Source of the DNA: Chryseobacterium sp. OSA05B
GTDB lineage: Bacteria > Bacteroidota > Bacteroidia > Flavobacteriales > Weeksellaceae
Length of the DNA stretch: 64,000 bases
Assembly (NCBI RefSeq): GCF_019970065.1
Contig: NZ_JAHXYH010000005.1
Coordinates: forward strand, 308,115-372,114
Reading direction: 5' to 3'
Shown here piece by piece: positions 44,198-52,854 of the stretch. The notes below the pieces were generated by a model. The model was not told where the DNA came from. It was given only the letters and a program-made list of their open reading frames with translations, and searched no databases. Numbering within the stretch: position 1 is the first letter of the stretch; every line of letters begins with the position of its first letter. The translations under genes and the position numbers were made by a program.

Positions 44198-45631
44198 TTA
44201 AAACTGAAAATATATAAATTCATTACTCCCGAAATTCGCAAAATTCAAGGTAAGATAAGCTACCACAATATAGATCACCGCCTGAATCCACCATTTCCTT
44301 TCCTGAATTTTCAATCCGTAATCATGAGTCCGGTTCATCCATTCCATTCCAAGCATGAAAATAATCAATCCTGCTAAAACGGGATGAAATGCTGTCGGAA
44401 ACGAAAATAAACTTGGGCTGATCATTCCTTTAATGTATCCTAGAGCATCCGAAACACTAGCTGCCCGGAAGAAAATCCATGCAAAGCAGGTCAGTGCAAA
44501 AGTGATCAGAATACTGAAAATCTCTCTGAAGGAAGGGATAATTTTGCCCATCGCTACTACTTCCAGGTGATGTCGGTTCTTTTCAGCTATCAGTAACGGA
44601 AGAAAAAACAGTGCATTCAGACCACCCCAGATGATGAAAGTCCAGTTCGCACCATGCCAGAAACCGCTTACCAGAAAGATGATGAAAGTATTTCTGATCT
44701 TCATCCATAACCCGCCTTTACTTCCTCCCAAAGGAATATAGAGATAATCCCTGAACCATGAAGAAAGCGAAATATGCCATCTTCTCCAGAATTCCGCAAT
44801 GTCTCTCGAAAAATACGGATAAGAAAAGTTTTTTAATAATTCGATACCGAATAATCTGGAGGTTCCCAACGCAATATCTGAATATCCTGAGAAATCACCA
44901 TAGATCTGAAATGCAAAAAGAACTGCTCCCAAAATAAGGTTGCTGGCACTTTCCGTGTGATAATTCGTGAATATTTCATTAACGATCGGGGCACAGTTGT
45001 CAGCAATCACCATCTTCTTAAAAAATCCCCAAAGAATCTGTGCCATCCCATCTTTTGCTCTTTCATAATCAAAAGATCTTTTACGCTGGATCTGTGGAAG
45101 AAGGTGTGTGGCTCTTTCAATAGGTCCTGCAACCAATAACGGGAAATAGCTTACAAAAACGGCATAATCTACGTAGTTTCTCTCTGCAGGAATTCTTTTT
45201 TTATACACATCGATCACGTAAGACAATCCATGGAATGTATAGAAGGAAATACCCACCGGTAAAATCACTTTTAACAGCCACATATTGACCCCAAATCCAA
45301 ATGTTTTCAATAATTCAGCAAAATTCTCGATGAAGAAATTGTAGTATTTAAAGAATCCCAGAAAGCCGAGATTGATTCCGATACTCAAGACAAGCCAGAA
45401 GGTAGCCTGCTTTTTAGTTTTACTGTTTTCAATCTGAATCCCTGAAAAATAATCCAGCAAAATAGAAAACACAAGAAGAAACAGAAATCGCCAGTCCCAA
45501 CAGCCGTAAAAATAAAAACTGGCTGCCAATAAAAGCATATTCTGGAATTTATAATTCTTATTAAATACACACCAGTATAAAATAAAAACTATGGGTAAAA
45601 AAATGAGAAAGGCAATAGAATTAAAGAGCAT
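44198..45631 (-). CDS. MBOAT-family O-acyltransferase, copy 2
   Basis: This 477-residue polytopic protein shows the AlgI-like landmarks: IAEFWRRWHISLSSWFRDYLYIPLGGSKGG (an MBOAT signature near residue 280), VSGFWHGANWTFIIWGGLN with the catalytic histidine, and IYGDFSGYSDIALGTSRLFG. Copy 1 lacks the LGGSKGG extension seen here, so this copy is closer to the canonical alginate acetylase type. It is followed directly by its SGNH-like partner. Confidence 0.94.
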   Translation of the reverse strand: MLFNSIAFLIFLPIVFILYWCVFNKNYKFQNMLLLAASFYFYGCWDWRFLFLLVFSILLDYFSGIQIENSKTKKQATFWLVLSIGINLGFLGFFKYYNFFIENFAELLKTFGFGVNMWLLKVILPVGISFYTFHGLSYVIDVYKKRIPAERNYVDYAVFVSYFPLLVAGPIERATHLLPQIQRKRSFDYERAKDGMAQILWGFFKKMVIADNCAPIVNEIFTNYHTESASNLILGAVLFAFQIYGDFSGYSDIALGTSRLFGIELLKNFSYPYFSRDIAEFWRRWHISLSSWFRDYLYIPLGGSKGGLWMKIRNTFIIFLVSGFWHGANWTFIIWGGLNALFFLPLLIAEKNRHHLEVVAMGKIIPSFREIFSILITFALTCFAWIFFRAASVSDALGYIKGMISPSLFSFPTAFHPVLAGLIIFMLGMEWMNRTHDYGLKIQERKWWIQAVIYIVVAYLTLNFANFGSNEFIYFQF

Positions 45632-45662
45632 AGAGTTTTCTTTAATATAATAAGTATAGAAA

Positions 45663-46433
45663 TTACTTTATAAAAACTCCAATGTATTTCCCTTCATACT
45701 CCACTACTGTTGTTTCTATATTATTTTTTTCACAGAAGTCCTGATAAGCAGAATTATCACCAATATCGTCACTGATGAATACGCCTCCTTTTTTTAGATG
45801 TTTATACAGTTCATGGTATGCCCACATCCTTCCGTTATAACTTTTATCCGAATCATAATGAAGTACATCAAAAACTGAATTTTCAGCAAAAATCTTCGGT
45901 AACGATTCTTTATCCGCAAAACGGTATAATTTCCAGTTGGGTTTCAGGTTTTCAGGCACTACATAACCCACATACTGATCACCGTCCTGTGCCAGATACG
46001 GCATATCTGAACTGTACAGCGTTCCGTTTCTTTTTGCCAGAGACAGCAAGGAAGCCAGGGAAGACCATCCATAAGCTACGCCGGTTTCCACAACGTTATG
46101 TGCATTGGTAAATTCACATGCATAATACATCAGCTCTAAAGCTCCGGGACCGCCCATTTTTACAGGACATGCTTTTTCTCTCTGTTCAGACGTCTTCAGA
46201 ACATCTGCATAGTCTTTACGGAAGTCCTCTATTTCAAAACCGAACAGCTTTGAAATCGCTTCCTGTTGGGAAACAGATCTCGCTGCAGCCCATGACTTGG
46301 TTTTATCTTTTCCTTTAAAGGAATTACTTCTGTTTATTGTGTTTTTAATGATTTTCCGGCCCAATTCCGGATAGAGATCGGGTCTTTTCAGATACCCTAT
46401 AAAAGTTTTGAGAACTCTTGCTATTTCACTCAC
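45663..46433 (-). CDS. Class I SAM-dependent methyltransferase (Methyltransf_24-like)
   Basis: This 256-residue protein has the SAM-binding segment NVVETGVAYGWSSLASLLSLA near residue 113, YSSDMPYL after it, and VLHYDSDKSYNGRMWAYHELYKHLKKGGVFISDDI, which contains the acidic residues that bind metal in O-methyltransferases of this type. It probably methylates a hydroxyl of a sugar or of an acyl group. It is the first minus-strand gene after a divergent intergenic region with the GT2 at 46532. Confidence 0.82.
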   Translation of the reverse strand: MSEIARVLKTFIGYLKRPDLYPELGRKIIKNTINRSNSFKGKDKTKSWAAARSVSQQEAISKLFGFEIEDFRKDYADVLKTSEQREKACPVKMGGPGALELMYYACEFTNAHNVVETGVAYGWSSLASLLSLAKRNGTLYSSDMPYLAQDGDQYVGYVVPENLKPNWKLYRFADKESLPKIFAENSVFDVLHYDSDKSYNGRMWAYHELYKHLKKGGVFISDDIGDNSAYQDFCEKNNIETTVVEYEGKYIGVFIK

Positions 46434-46452
46434 TGTGTTAAAGTTTAGTCCA

Positions 46453-46460
46453 CAAAAATA
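46453..46460 (-). promoter_or_regulatory. Possible promoter element for the methyltransferase-MBOAT operon
   Basis: On the minus strand TATTTTTG (46460-46453) followed by TGG matches TAnnTTTG, about 20 nt upstream of the start at 46433. No clear -33 box is seen. Confidence 0.4.
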
Positions 46461-46486
46461 ATTATTTTTCTGTAATGTTTAATTTT

Positions 46487-46494
46487 TATCTTTG
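46487..46494 (+). promoter_or_regulatory. Possible promoter element for the GT2-GT4 pair
   Basis: TATCTTTG matches TAnnTTTG and lies 38 nt before the ATG at 46532. An upstream in-frame ATG at 46475 lies before this element, which makes it an unlikely start. Together with the element at 46453 it forms a divergent promoter region. Confidence 0.45.
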
Positions 46495-46531
46495 TGAAAA
46501 TTTATTTATCCCAAAAACACCAAGATGTCCA

Positions 46532-47371
46532 ATGAAGTTTTCTATCCTGATTGCCAATTACAATAATGGTAAATTTTTCCAAACCTGTTATGACTCTATT
46601 ATTGCGCAAACTTATGATAACTGGGAAGCTGTCATTCTTGATGATTCCTCTACCGACGATTCTTTGGAAGTCATCAAACAGATCATAGGAAACGATTTCC
46701 GCTTTAAAATATATGAGAATGCAGAAAACAGCGGTGTTGGGGTTACAAAAAGTAAACTTATTGAGTTCGCCACCGGAGACATTTGTGGTTTTGTAGATCC
46801 TGATGATGCGATTACTCCGAATGCCTTGCTTTCAAGCATTGAGATTTTCAGAAAAAACAAAGAAGTAGTCCTTACCTATTCCAAATTCGTAAAATGTGAC
46901 GAAAACCTTGTTCCGATAGAAATTCCCAGGTTGACGATGAGCGTTCCGAACCATGACCCTTATTTTTTTAATTGTCCTGTTCACATTGTTCATTTTGTCA
47001 GCTTCAGAAAAAGTATTTATGACCAGACGGAAAAGATCAATACCGTAATGAAAATTGCAGAAGACCAGGATCTGTACTTAAAGATGTATGAAAAAGGTAA
47101 AGTACAATTTATCAATGAAGCCAATTATCTTTACAGAACCCATTCGGGAGGAATTTCTCAGAATGAAAACCGGCCGAAATCCCGCGAATATTTTGCAAAA
47201 GTCATTTTCAATGCCATGCATCGCAGAAATCTTAAAACGGTAAACGGGAAGCCTGTTCCGACTGAATATCACAACTCTGCTGAAATTTATAGTTTACTGG
47301 AATATCAGAGTTCTATCACTTTCAGAATAAAGAAAAAGCTAAAAATATTTGCACAACAAATCTTTAGTTAA
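46532..47371 (+). CDS. Glycosyltransferase family 2
   Basis: This 279-residue GT-A enzyme begins with KFSILIANYNNGKFFQTCYDS and has LDDSSTDDSLEV near residue 38 and GFVDPDDAITP near residue 88 as the metal-binding site. KIAEDQDLYLKMYEKG near residue 175 matches the catalytic acidic motif. I chose the ATG at 46532, which gives the normal GT2 N-terminus; a longer frame begins before the likely promoter. It overlaps the following GT4 gene by 1 nt. Confidence 0.9.
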   Translation: MKFSILIANYNNGKFFQTCYDSIIAQTYDNWEAVILDDSSTDDSLEVIKQIIGNDFRFKIYENAENSGVGVTKSKLIEFATGDICGFVDPDDAITPNALLSSIEIFRKNKEVVLTYSKFVKCDENLVPIEIPRLTMSVPNHDPYFFNCPVHIVHFVSFRKSIYDQTEKINTVMKIAEDQDLYLKMYEKGKVQFINEANYLYRTHSGGISQNENRPKSREYFAKVIFNAMHRRNLKTVNGKPVPTEYHNSAEIYSLLEYQSSITFRIKKKLKIFAQQIFS

Positions 47372-48534
47372 TGATGAAGAATAATAAAATCAATGTCCTT
47401 TTCAGACACCGTTCCATGGAGATGGGCGGCGTGGAAAAAGTAATTCTCAGTATCCTTAATAATCTCAATCCTGAAAAATTTGACATCACAGTCTGTCTGA
47501 ATCTGAATCAGGGTGAGCTGAGAAATGAATTTCCGAAGCATATCAAAAAAGTCTACATCACGGACGGTAAAGAAGATTTTTCTAACAATCCGCTGATCCA
47601 TAAACTGCAGTTGCTTCGCAGAAGACTTAAGCTTTCCCGTGCTCAGAAAGACCATAAAATTTCTGACCGTCTTTTAGGGAATAAAAAATTTGATATTGAG
47701 ATCGCTCCCAGCTACTCAACGTTTTCATCTGTTATCAATTCAAGCAATGCTGCATCCAAAAAAGTAGGCTGGTTCCACTCTGAAATCAATGTGCCTAAAT
47801 TACAACCACTGGTTCCGGACATACTTAAAAATTTCCCTCAATTTGATCATATGATCTACTGTTCTCAGAAGATCAAAGATATGATGCATCAATATTATCC
47901 TGACTTAAGTTATCCTCAGGAAAGTGTAGTGATCAATGCCATCCCTATTGACGAAATCAAAAGAAAAGCAGAAGAAAAAACAGAAGCTCTTCCTGAAGGC
48001 CCGGTTTTCGTTTCTGTGGGACGTCTTCACGACAGAAAAGGATATCACAAACTGATTGATGCCCACAAAAAGCTTATGGATGAAGGATTTCGCCATACGA
48101 TTATGATTTTAGGAAGCGGTGAAGAACTGAAAAACCTTACCGAACAGATCCGTCAGAATAATGTTCAGGAGACCTTTATTTTAGCAGGTAACAAAATGAA
48201 CCCTTATCCGTATGTTAAAAATGCAGATTATTTCATTCTCCCTTCTGAATCTGAAGCCTGGCCGCTGGTCATCGCTGAAGCATTAATCCTTCAGAAGCCT
48301 ATTATTGCTACCGATACGGGAGATGTAGGAGTGATGATCAAAGACCGCGAAACCGGTTACCTCATCAATTATGAAACGGAGGAAATGTATTCTGCTATGA
48401 AAACTTTTCTAACGGACCCTGAGCTTATTGCCAGAATCAGAAAAAATCTGGAAACCATAGAGGACCAGTTTGACAATCAGAAAATTTTTGATGCAGTGGA
48501 AGGAATTCTTGAAGACCTTTATCAAAAAAATTAA
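47371..48534 (+). CDS. Glycosyltransferase family 4, paralogue 1
   Basis: This 387-residue GT-B enzyme starts with NVLFRHRSMEMGGVEKVILSIL, a typical acceptor-side GT4 motif. GPVFVSVGRLHDRKGYHKLIDAH opens the donor domain, and SEAWPLVIAEALILQKPIIATDTGDV near residue 292 has the E-x7-E motif that binds the donor sugar. It is similar over its length to the product of the gene at 51140. Its last 4 nt overlap the convergent reductase gene. Confidence 0.93.
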   Translation: MMKNNKINVLFRHRSMEMGGVEKVILSILNNLNPEKFDITVCLNLNQGELRNEFPKHIKKVYITDGKEDFSNNPLIHKLQLLRRRLKLSRAQKDHKISDRLLGNKKFDIEIAPSYSTFSSVINSSNAASKKVGWFHSEINVPKLQPLVPDILKNFPQFDHMIYCSQKIKDMMHQYYPDLSYPQESVVINAIPIDEIKRKAEEKTEALPEGPVFVSVGRLHDRKGYHKLIDAHKKLMDEGFRHTIMILGSGEELKNLTEQIRQNNVQETFILAGNKMNPYPYVKNADYFILPSESEAWPLVIAEALILQKPIIATDTGDVGVMIKDRETGYLINYETEEMYSAMKTFLTDPELIARIRKNLETIEDQFDNQKIFDAVEGILEDLYQKN

Positions 48535-49289
48535 TGGGCGGAGTATCCTCCGTCTACCACAAGATTAGATCCCGTGATCCACTTCGCTCCGTCTGAAAGC
48601 AGGAAAATGCATGCATTAGCCACATCTTCAGGCTGTCCGATTCCGAGCGGATGTTTTTTAAGGATTTCTTCAGCAGCTTCTTCCCCAATGTTTTCAAACA
48701 TTTTTTCAAGTATCGGCGTATTAACCATGGCCGGACTTATGCTGTTAACCCTGATTCCAGTTCTTGAAAGTTCCATCGCCAGAGAACGTGCTCCAGAAAC
48801 TACAGCTCCTTTGCTCGCTGAATAAGCAGCTTTTCCTATTTCGCCCACCATTCCTGCTACTGAGGAAATGAAGACAAAACTGGAAGTTTCGGTTTTATAT
48901 TTTTTTAGGGATAAAATCTTAGCAATTTCAAAACCGGAAATTACATTGACTGCAAAAATATCCTTGTACAGCTGAGGAGTATGCTTTTTCAACGGTAACG
49001 TCTTTTCGATACCTGCGCAGTGGATAAATCCTGAAATCTTCCCTAAAACATCTGCTTTTTCAGCAATCAATTCTTCAAGATTTTCAGCTGTGGTGATATC
49101 TGCAATAATGGTTTCTGCTTTGGTATCAGGATTCAGCATAGATACTGTTTTCTGAAGTTCGTCTTCGTTTCTTGCGATAAGAATAAGACTGGCCCCGCTC
49201 CTGCTGCATTCTACAGAACAGCTTCTCCCGATGCCGGAAGAAGCCCCTGTAATAAGAATTGTTTTATCTTTTAAAGAAAACTGATTCAT
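48531..49289 (-). CDS. Short-chain dehydrogenase/reductase (FabG-like), ACP module 3
   Basis: This 252-residue classical SDR has the cofactor motif TGASSGIG at residues 14-21, a catalytic serine in VFISSVAGMVG, Tyr and Lys in AYSASKGAVV (Tyr near residue 155), and the C-terminal ITGSNLVVDGGYSAH. The sequence fits a 3-ketoacyl-ACP reductase. It overlaps an ACP gene by 1 nt, and a KAS III gene precedes that ACP. I therefore infer reduction of a 3-ketoacyl-ACP, such as acetoacetyl-ACP, to the 3-hydroxy form. A sugar reductase is the alternative. Confidence 0.88.
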   Translation of the reverse strand: MNQFSLKDKTILITGASSGIGRSCSVECSRSGASLILIARNEDELQKTVSMLNPDTKAETIIADITTAENLEELIAEKADVLGKISGFIHCAGIEKTLPLKKHTPQLYKDIFAVNVISGFEIAKILSLKKYKTETSSFVFISSVAGMVGEIGKAAYSASKGAVVSGARSLAMELSRTGIRVNSISPAMVNTPILEKMFENIGEEAAEEILKKHPLGIGQPEDVANACIFLLSDGAKWITGSNLVVDGGYSAH

Positions 49290-49522
49290 TAATCCTCAAA
49301 ATTTTCTTTACCAATAACATTCATAAGATCAGAAACGGTTTCTATATCTTTAAAGTGTCTTGTATCGATTTTCTTATCGAAATTTTCATCCACAAATGCA
49401 ATCACTGAAAGCAAACTGATGGAGTCATAGCTTTCCAGACTCTTTAAATTGGTGTCCACTGTAAGCGTTTCATCTTCTTCTAATTCTTCCTGTAATTTCT
49501 CTAAAAAAACTGATGTCTTCAT
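49289..49522 (-). CDS. Acyl carrier protein, copy 3 (KAS III-reductase module)
   Basis: This 77-residue protein has the ACP fold pattern with the phosphopantetheine serine at Ser34 in SYDSISLLS. The following VIAFVDENFDKKIDTRHFKDI matches helices II-III. The usual DSL is DSI here. It lies between KAS III (30-nt gap) and the reductase (1-nt overlap), so these three form a compact acyl-building unit. Confidence 0.85.
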   Translation of the reverse strand: MKTSVFLEKLQEELEEDETLTVDTNLKSLESYDSISLLSVIAFVDENFDKKIDTRHFKDIETVSDLMNVIGKENFED

Positions 49523-49552
49523 ATCTCTTTTATTTTATGGCTTTTATATTAT

Positions 49553-50527
49553 TTAAATGTCCATCACGGTTGCTCCCCATGAATATCCTACTCCAAAACC
49601 TGCCATTAATACGCGGTCACCTTCTTTCAGTATTCCCTGATCCATCATATTTTTCAAAGCGATCGGAATGGTTGCAGATACCGTATTTCCTGTGTTTTCC
49701 ATATCAATATAAAACTTTTCTGCCGGAATCTTAATCTTTTTCCTTAAGTAGTTCAGCATAAAAGAATTAGCCTGATGAAAAACGAAATGGTCAATATCAT
49801 CCATGGTCAACCCGTTCTTTTCCAGCGTTTCTTTTACAAGCCCGGGAATATTTTCAATCGTGAAATTAAAAATTTCCGGTCCGTTCATGTACAGATTTTC
49901 GGGTTCAAAATCATTTTCAGGATTCAGTTCAAAATCTGTTTTGAAAGCACCTTTCTTTACAATAAGATTCTCTGCACCGCTTCCGTCTGTTCCCAGACAG
50001 AACTGATAGTCCTTCGCATTTTCATCTTTCTCCACAATCACAGAGGCTGATGCATCTCCAAATATACTCCGGTTGGCTTTATCTTTCGGGTTGATATGCT
50101 TCGAGTACGTTTCTGACGTGATCAGTAAAATACTGTTCGCAATTCCGGACATGATTAATCCTTTAGCAAAAGCCAGTCCATAAATAAATCCGGAACATCC
50201 CAAATTAAAATCTGTAGCTCCGATATTCCTTCTGAGCCCCAGCCTATCCTGAAGAATACAGGCCGTTGTGGGAAGGAAATAATCAGGACTTTGTGTACAG
50301 AACAGAATAAAATCCACTTTGTTTCTGTCATAATTTTCGAAAAGCTTCTCGGACGACTTTACAGCAAGCTCCAGTACGGTCTCGCTGTCTGATGAAATAT
50401 GACGCTGTCTAATCCCTATTTTCTCATGAATTCTATCAGAACTCCATTCCGGAAATTCTTTTTCAAGATCCTCATTGGTCAGAACATTGCCCGGCAAATA
50501 ATATTCTATTTTGGAAACTTTTATCAT
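49553..50527 (-). CDS. Ketoacyl-ACP synthase III (FabH-like), copy 2
   Basis: This 324-residue thiolase-fold enzyme has the catalytic Cys (near residue 111) in LGCSGFIYGLAF, His in VFHQANSFMLNYL, and Asn in NTGNTVSATIP. It resembles copy 1 at 14921 closely, with shared FCTQSPDYFLPTTAC, ITSETYSKHI and the motif order. As first gene of a KAS III-ACP-reductase unit it probably starts a short acyl chain from acetyl-CoA or a related primer. The absence of plsX, fabD or fabF nearby argues against a housekeeping role. It is divergent from the hexapeptide acyltransferase gene at 50577. Confidence 0.9.
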   Translation of the reverse strand: MIKVSKIEYYLPGNVLTNEDLEKEFPEWSSDRIHEKIGIRQRHISSDSETVLELAVKSSEKLFENYDRNKVDFILFCTQSPDYFLPTTACILQDRLGLRRNIGATDFNLGCSGFIYGLAFAKGLIMSGIANSILLITSETYSKHINPKDKANRSIFGDASASVIVEKDENAKDYQFCLGTDGSGAENLIVKKGAFKTDFELNPENDFEPENLYMNGPEIFNFTIENIPGLVKETLEKNGLTMDDIDHFVFHQANSFMLNYLRKKIKIPAEKFYIDMENTGNTVSATIPIALKNMMDQGILKEGDRVLMAGFGVGYSWGATVMDI

Positions 50528-50576
50528 AGAAATTCTTTTTCTTTGTAAAAGTAAAACAAAAAAGCAGATTACTCAA

Positions 50577-51140
50577 ATGATGATTTTCCTATTCCGGGTT
50601 ATATTAAAAATCCATACTACTTATCAGCTGATGATACAAAAAATCTACCTTAAAGTCAATATTGCAAAAGGATTGAAAGTAGGAAAGAATGTGCGTTTTG
50701 TAGATGTTCCTGAATTCGGAACAGAACCTTTTTTAATTGAAATAGGTGATGAAACCACATTTTCAAATAATGTGAGATTTATTAATCATGACGGAGGCTA
50801 CAATGCCCTTCATTTTTTTGAAAAATATAAAGATGTAAGAGCATTTGGAAGAATAAAAATAGGTAAACAATGCTTAATCGGTGCAGATACAACGATTATG
50901 CTGGGGGTGGAAATGGGTGATAACTGTGTTTTGGGTGCAGGTTCTATCCTGACAACTTCTATGCCTGCAGGTTCCGTTTTTGCAGGGGTTCCGGCAAAAT
51001 TCATCTGTACTATTGAAGAATATGGGGACAAAGCCCTTAAAAATAATGTCATGTATCCGCGAGAACTTGAATTAGACCGTCCAAAATTGGAAGCCTACAT
51101 CAAGGAACATCTTCCACACCGTTATAAACCTGTAAGATAA
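50577..51140 (+). CDS. Hexapeptide-repeat O-acyltransferase (LbH family)
   Basis: This protein of about 187 residues has the left-handed beta-helix repeats of the maltose/colanic-acid acetyltransferase type: IGDETTFSNNVRFINHDGG with the active-site histidine, IGKQCLIGADTTIMLGVEMGDNCVLGAGS, and AGVPAKFICTIEEY. It probably acetylates a sugar using acetyl-CoA. The reading frame extends upstream over the start of the divergent KAS III gene; I chose the ATG at 50577 (an adjacent ATG at 50580 is equally possible), which leaves a plausible intergenic space. It overlaps the next gene by 1 nt. Confidence 0.85.
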   Translation: MMIFLFRVILKIHTTYQLMIQKIYLKVNIAKGLKVGKNVRFVDVPEFGTEPFLIEIGDETTFSNNVRFINHDGGYNALHFFEKYKDVRAFGRIKIGKQCLIGADTTIMLGVEMGDNCVLGAGSILTTSMPAGSVFAGVPAKFICTIEEYGDKALKNNVMYPRELELDRPKLEAYIKEHLPHRYKPVR

Positions 51141-52291
51141 TGGCTGCAAAAAAGAAAATCCTGATACGCATCGGTTCACTCCGACATGGAGGTGCAGAAA
51201 AAGTTTTGATTAATTTTCTCAAAAACCTACCGGAAGACAAATACGAAGTTGATTTACTGATCAACCTTTATACAGGGATGTACATCCAGGAAGTTCCGTC
51301 ATGGGTAAAACTTCATTATCTGCTGAAGGGTGAAATGATTACCACGAACAAACCTCACGAAATTCCGGTGAAAGCATTCAGGGTGCTGTATCAGAAAATG
51401 TTTCTCTGGTTCCCTTCCCTGCTTTATAAGTTCGTTCTGAACAATAAAAAATATGACGTAGAAATAGGTGCTATCCATGGGATGTACAGAGAGCTGCTAT
51501 CCAGTCCGCAAAAGGATTCAAAGAAAATCATCTGGATTCAGAATGATATTTTTAATCTGAAAGAATATACACCGGATATCATCCGACAGTTTTTTCAATT
51601 CGATAGAATATTGGTTATTTCCAATAAACTGAAAGAAGAAATGCAGAAGGCCGCGAAAAACGACAGAGAAAAGCAGGCAGTGGTGAAAATTTTTAATCCG
51701 ATCGATAAACAGGATACGTTAAAAAAGGCGAATACAACCATTGATGATTACCCTTTTTCCAATGACATTCCTACGTTTATCACCATTGGAACGGTTTATC
51801 CACAGAAAGGTTATGACAGACTTTTAGATGTTCACAAAAAACTGATCAATGAAGGATTGAAACACCAGATCATCATCATTGGGGACGGTTTTGAATTTGA
51901 GAAAACGCAGAGCCAGCTCAACGAACTCGGACTTCAGGAAAGCGTAAAAATGCTGGGATTCAGAAGCAATCCTTATCCCTATTTGAAAAAGGCCGATTTT
52001 TATGTGATGTCCTCCAGACATGAAGGTTTCCCTACCATCATCGCTGAAGCACTGATCCTGAATAAACCGGTAGTATCAACAGATGTTTCCGGAATTAAAG
52101 ATCTATTGCAGGATGGGAAATTAGGACTGATCATGCCCAATTCAGAGGACGGGATCTACGAGGGAATGAAAAAGTTTCTAACCGACCGGGAATTTGTCAG
52201 CCGTTACGAAAATGAAATTAAAACTGCAGATCTGCCGTTTGTACTGGAGAAGTCTGTGGCGCAGCTTCAGGAAATTATAGATGAATTATAA
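51140..52291 (+). CDS. Glycosyltransferase family 4, paralogue 2
   Basis: This 383-residue GT-B enzyme starts with KILIRIGSLRHGGAEKVLINFL and has PTFITIGTVYPQKGYDRLLDVH and SRHEGFPTIIAEALILNKPVVSTDVSGI with the E-x7-E donor motif near residue 294. It is similar along its length to the gene at 47371. It shares 1 nt with the preceding acyltransferase gene and is followed by another acyltransferase after 11 nt. Confidence 0.93.
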   Translation: MAAKKKILIRIGSLRHGGAEKVLINFLKNLPEDKYEVDLLINLYTGMYIQEVPSWVKLHYLLKGEMITTNKPHEIPVKAFRVLYQKMFLWFPSLLYKFVLNNKKYDVEIGAIHGMYRELLSSPQKDSKKIIWIQNDIFNLKEYTPDIIRQFFQFDRILVISNKLKEEMQKAAKNDREKQAVVKIFNPIDKQDTLKKANTTIDDYPFSNDIPTFITIGTVYPQKGYDRLLDVHKKLINEGLKHQIIIIGDGFEFEKTQSQLNELGLQESVKMLGFRSNPYPYLKKADFYVMSSRHEGFPTIIAEALILNKPVVSTDVSGIKDLLQDGKLGLIMPNSEDGIYEGMKKFLTDREFVSRYENEIKTADLPFVLEKSVAQLQEIIDEL

Positions 52292-52302
52292 ATAATTTAG
52301 GA

Positions 52303-52854
52303 ATGGGTTATACACTTACACAAAAGGATTTTTACAGGGAAAGCGGAAAATGGCTCTCTTCATTTGAGATCTGGAAAAAATGTATCAATCCCAATCTGCA
52401 TTTTATTTATGTTTTAAGAAAAGCCCAGAAATATCACAACAAACCTATTTTGGGAATATTCTGGAAATTCGTTCTCAGACATTATCAAATCAAATACGGT
52501 TATCAGATCTATCCTGAAACCGAAATTGGGGAAGGTTTTTATCTGGGTCACTGGGGAAGCCTGGTGATCAATCCTCAGGTTAAAATCGGGAAAAACTGCA
52601 ATATTGCCCAAGGAGTAACTATCGGGCAGCAGAACCGGGGTAAACTTCAGGGGTTTCCTACCATCAGTGACGAAGTCTGGATTGGCGCCAATGCCGTTAT
52701 TGTAGGCGGAATTACCGTCGGAAGCAATGTCTTGATTGCTCCCAATTCATACGTGAATTTTGATGTCCCTTCTCATTCTGTAGTTATGGGAAATCCGGGA
52801 ACCATTTATCCAAACGAAAGAGCTACAGAAGCTTATATCAACCATAAGGTCTGA
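52303..52854 (+). CDS. Serine-acetyltransferase-like hexapeptide acyltransferase
   Basis: This 183-residue protein has a helical N-terminus and the beta-helix repeats YPETEIGEGFYLGHWGSLVINPQVKIGKNCNIAQGVTIGQQ and ISDEVWIGANAVIVGGITVGSNVLIAPNS. It resembles CysE-family proteins, including the WcaB type of polysaccharide loci, but lacks the long N-terminal domain of true serine acetyltransferase. In this setting it more likely acetylates a sugar. It ends the polysaccharide locus; no clear terminator follows. Confidence 0.85.
   Translation: MGYTLTQKDFYRESGKWLSSFEIWKKCINPNLHFIYVLRKAQKYHNKPILGIFWKFVLRHYQIKYGYQIYPETEIGEGFYLGHWGSLVINPQVKIGKNCNIAQGVTIGQQNRGKLQGFPTISDEVWIGANAVIVGGITVGSNVLIAPNSYVNFDVPSHSVVMGNPGTIYPNERATEAYINHKV

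Noticed and set aside
46475..46531. Upstream extension of the GT2 gene at 46532
   Set aside because: It begins before a TAnnTTTG promoter element, and the normal GT2 N-terminus starts at 46532.
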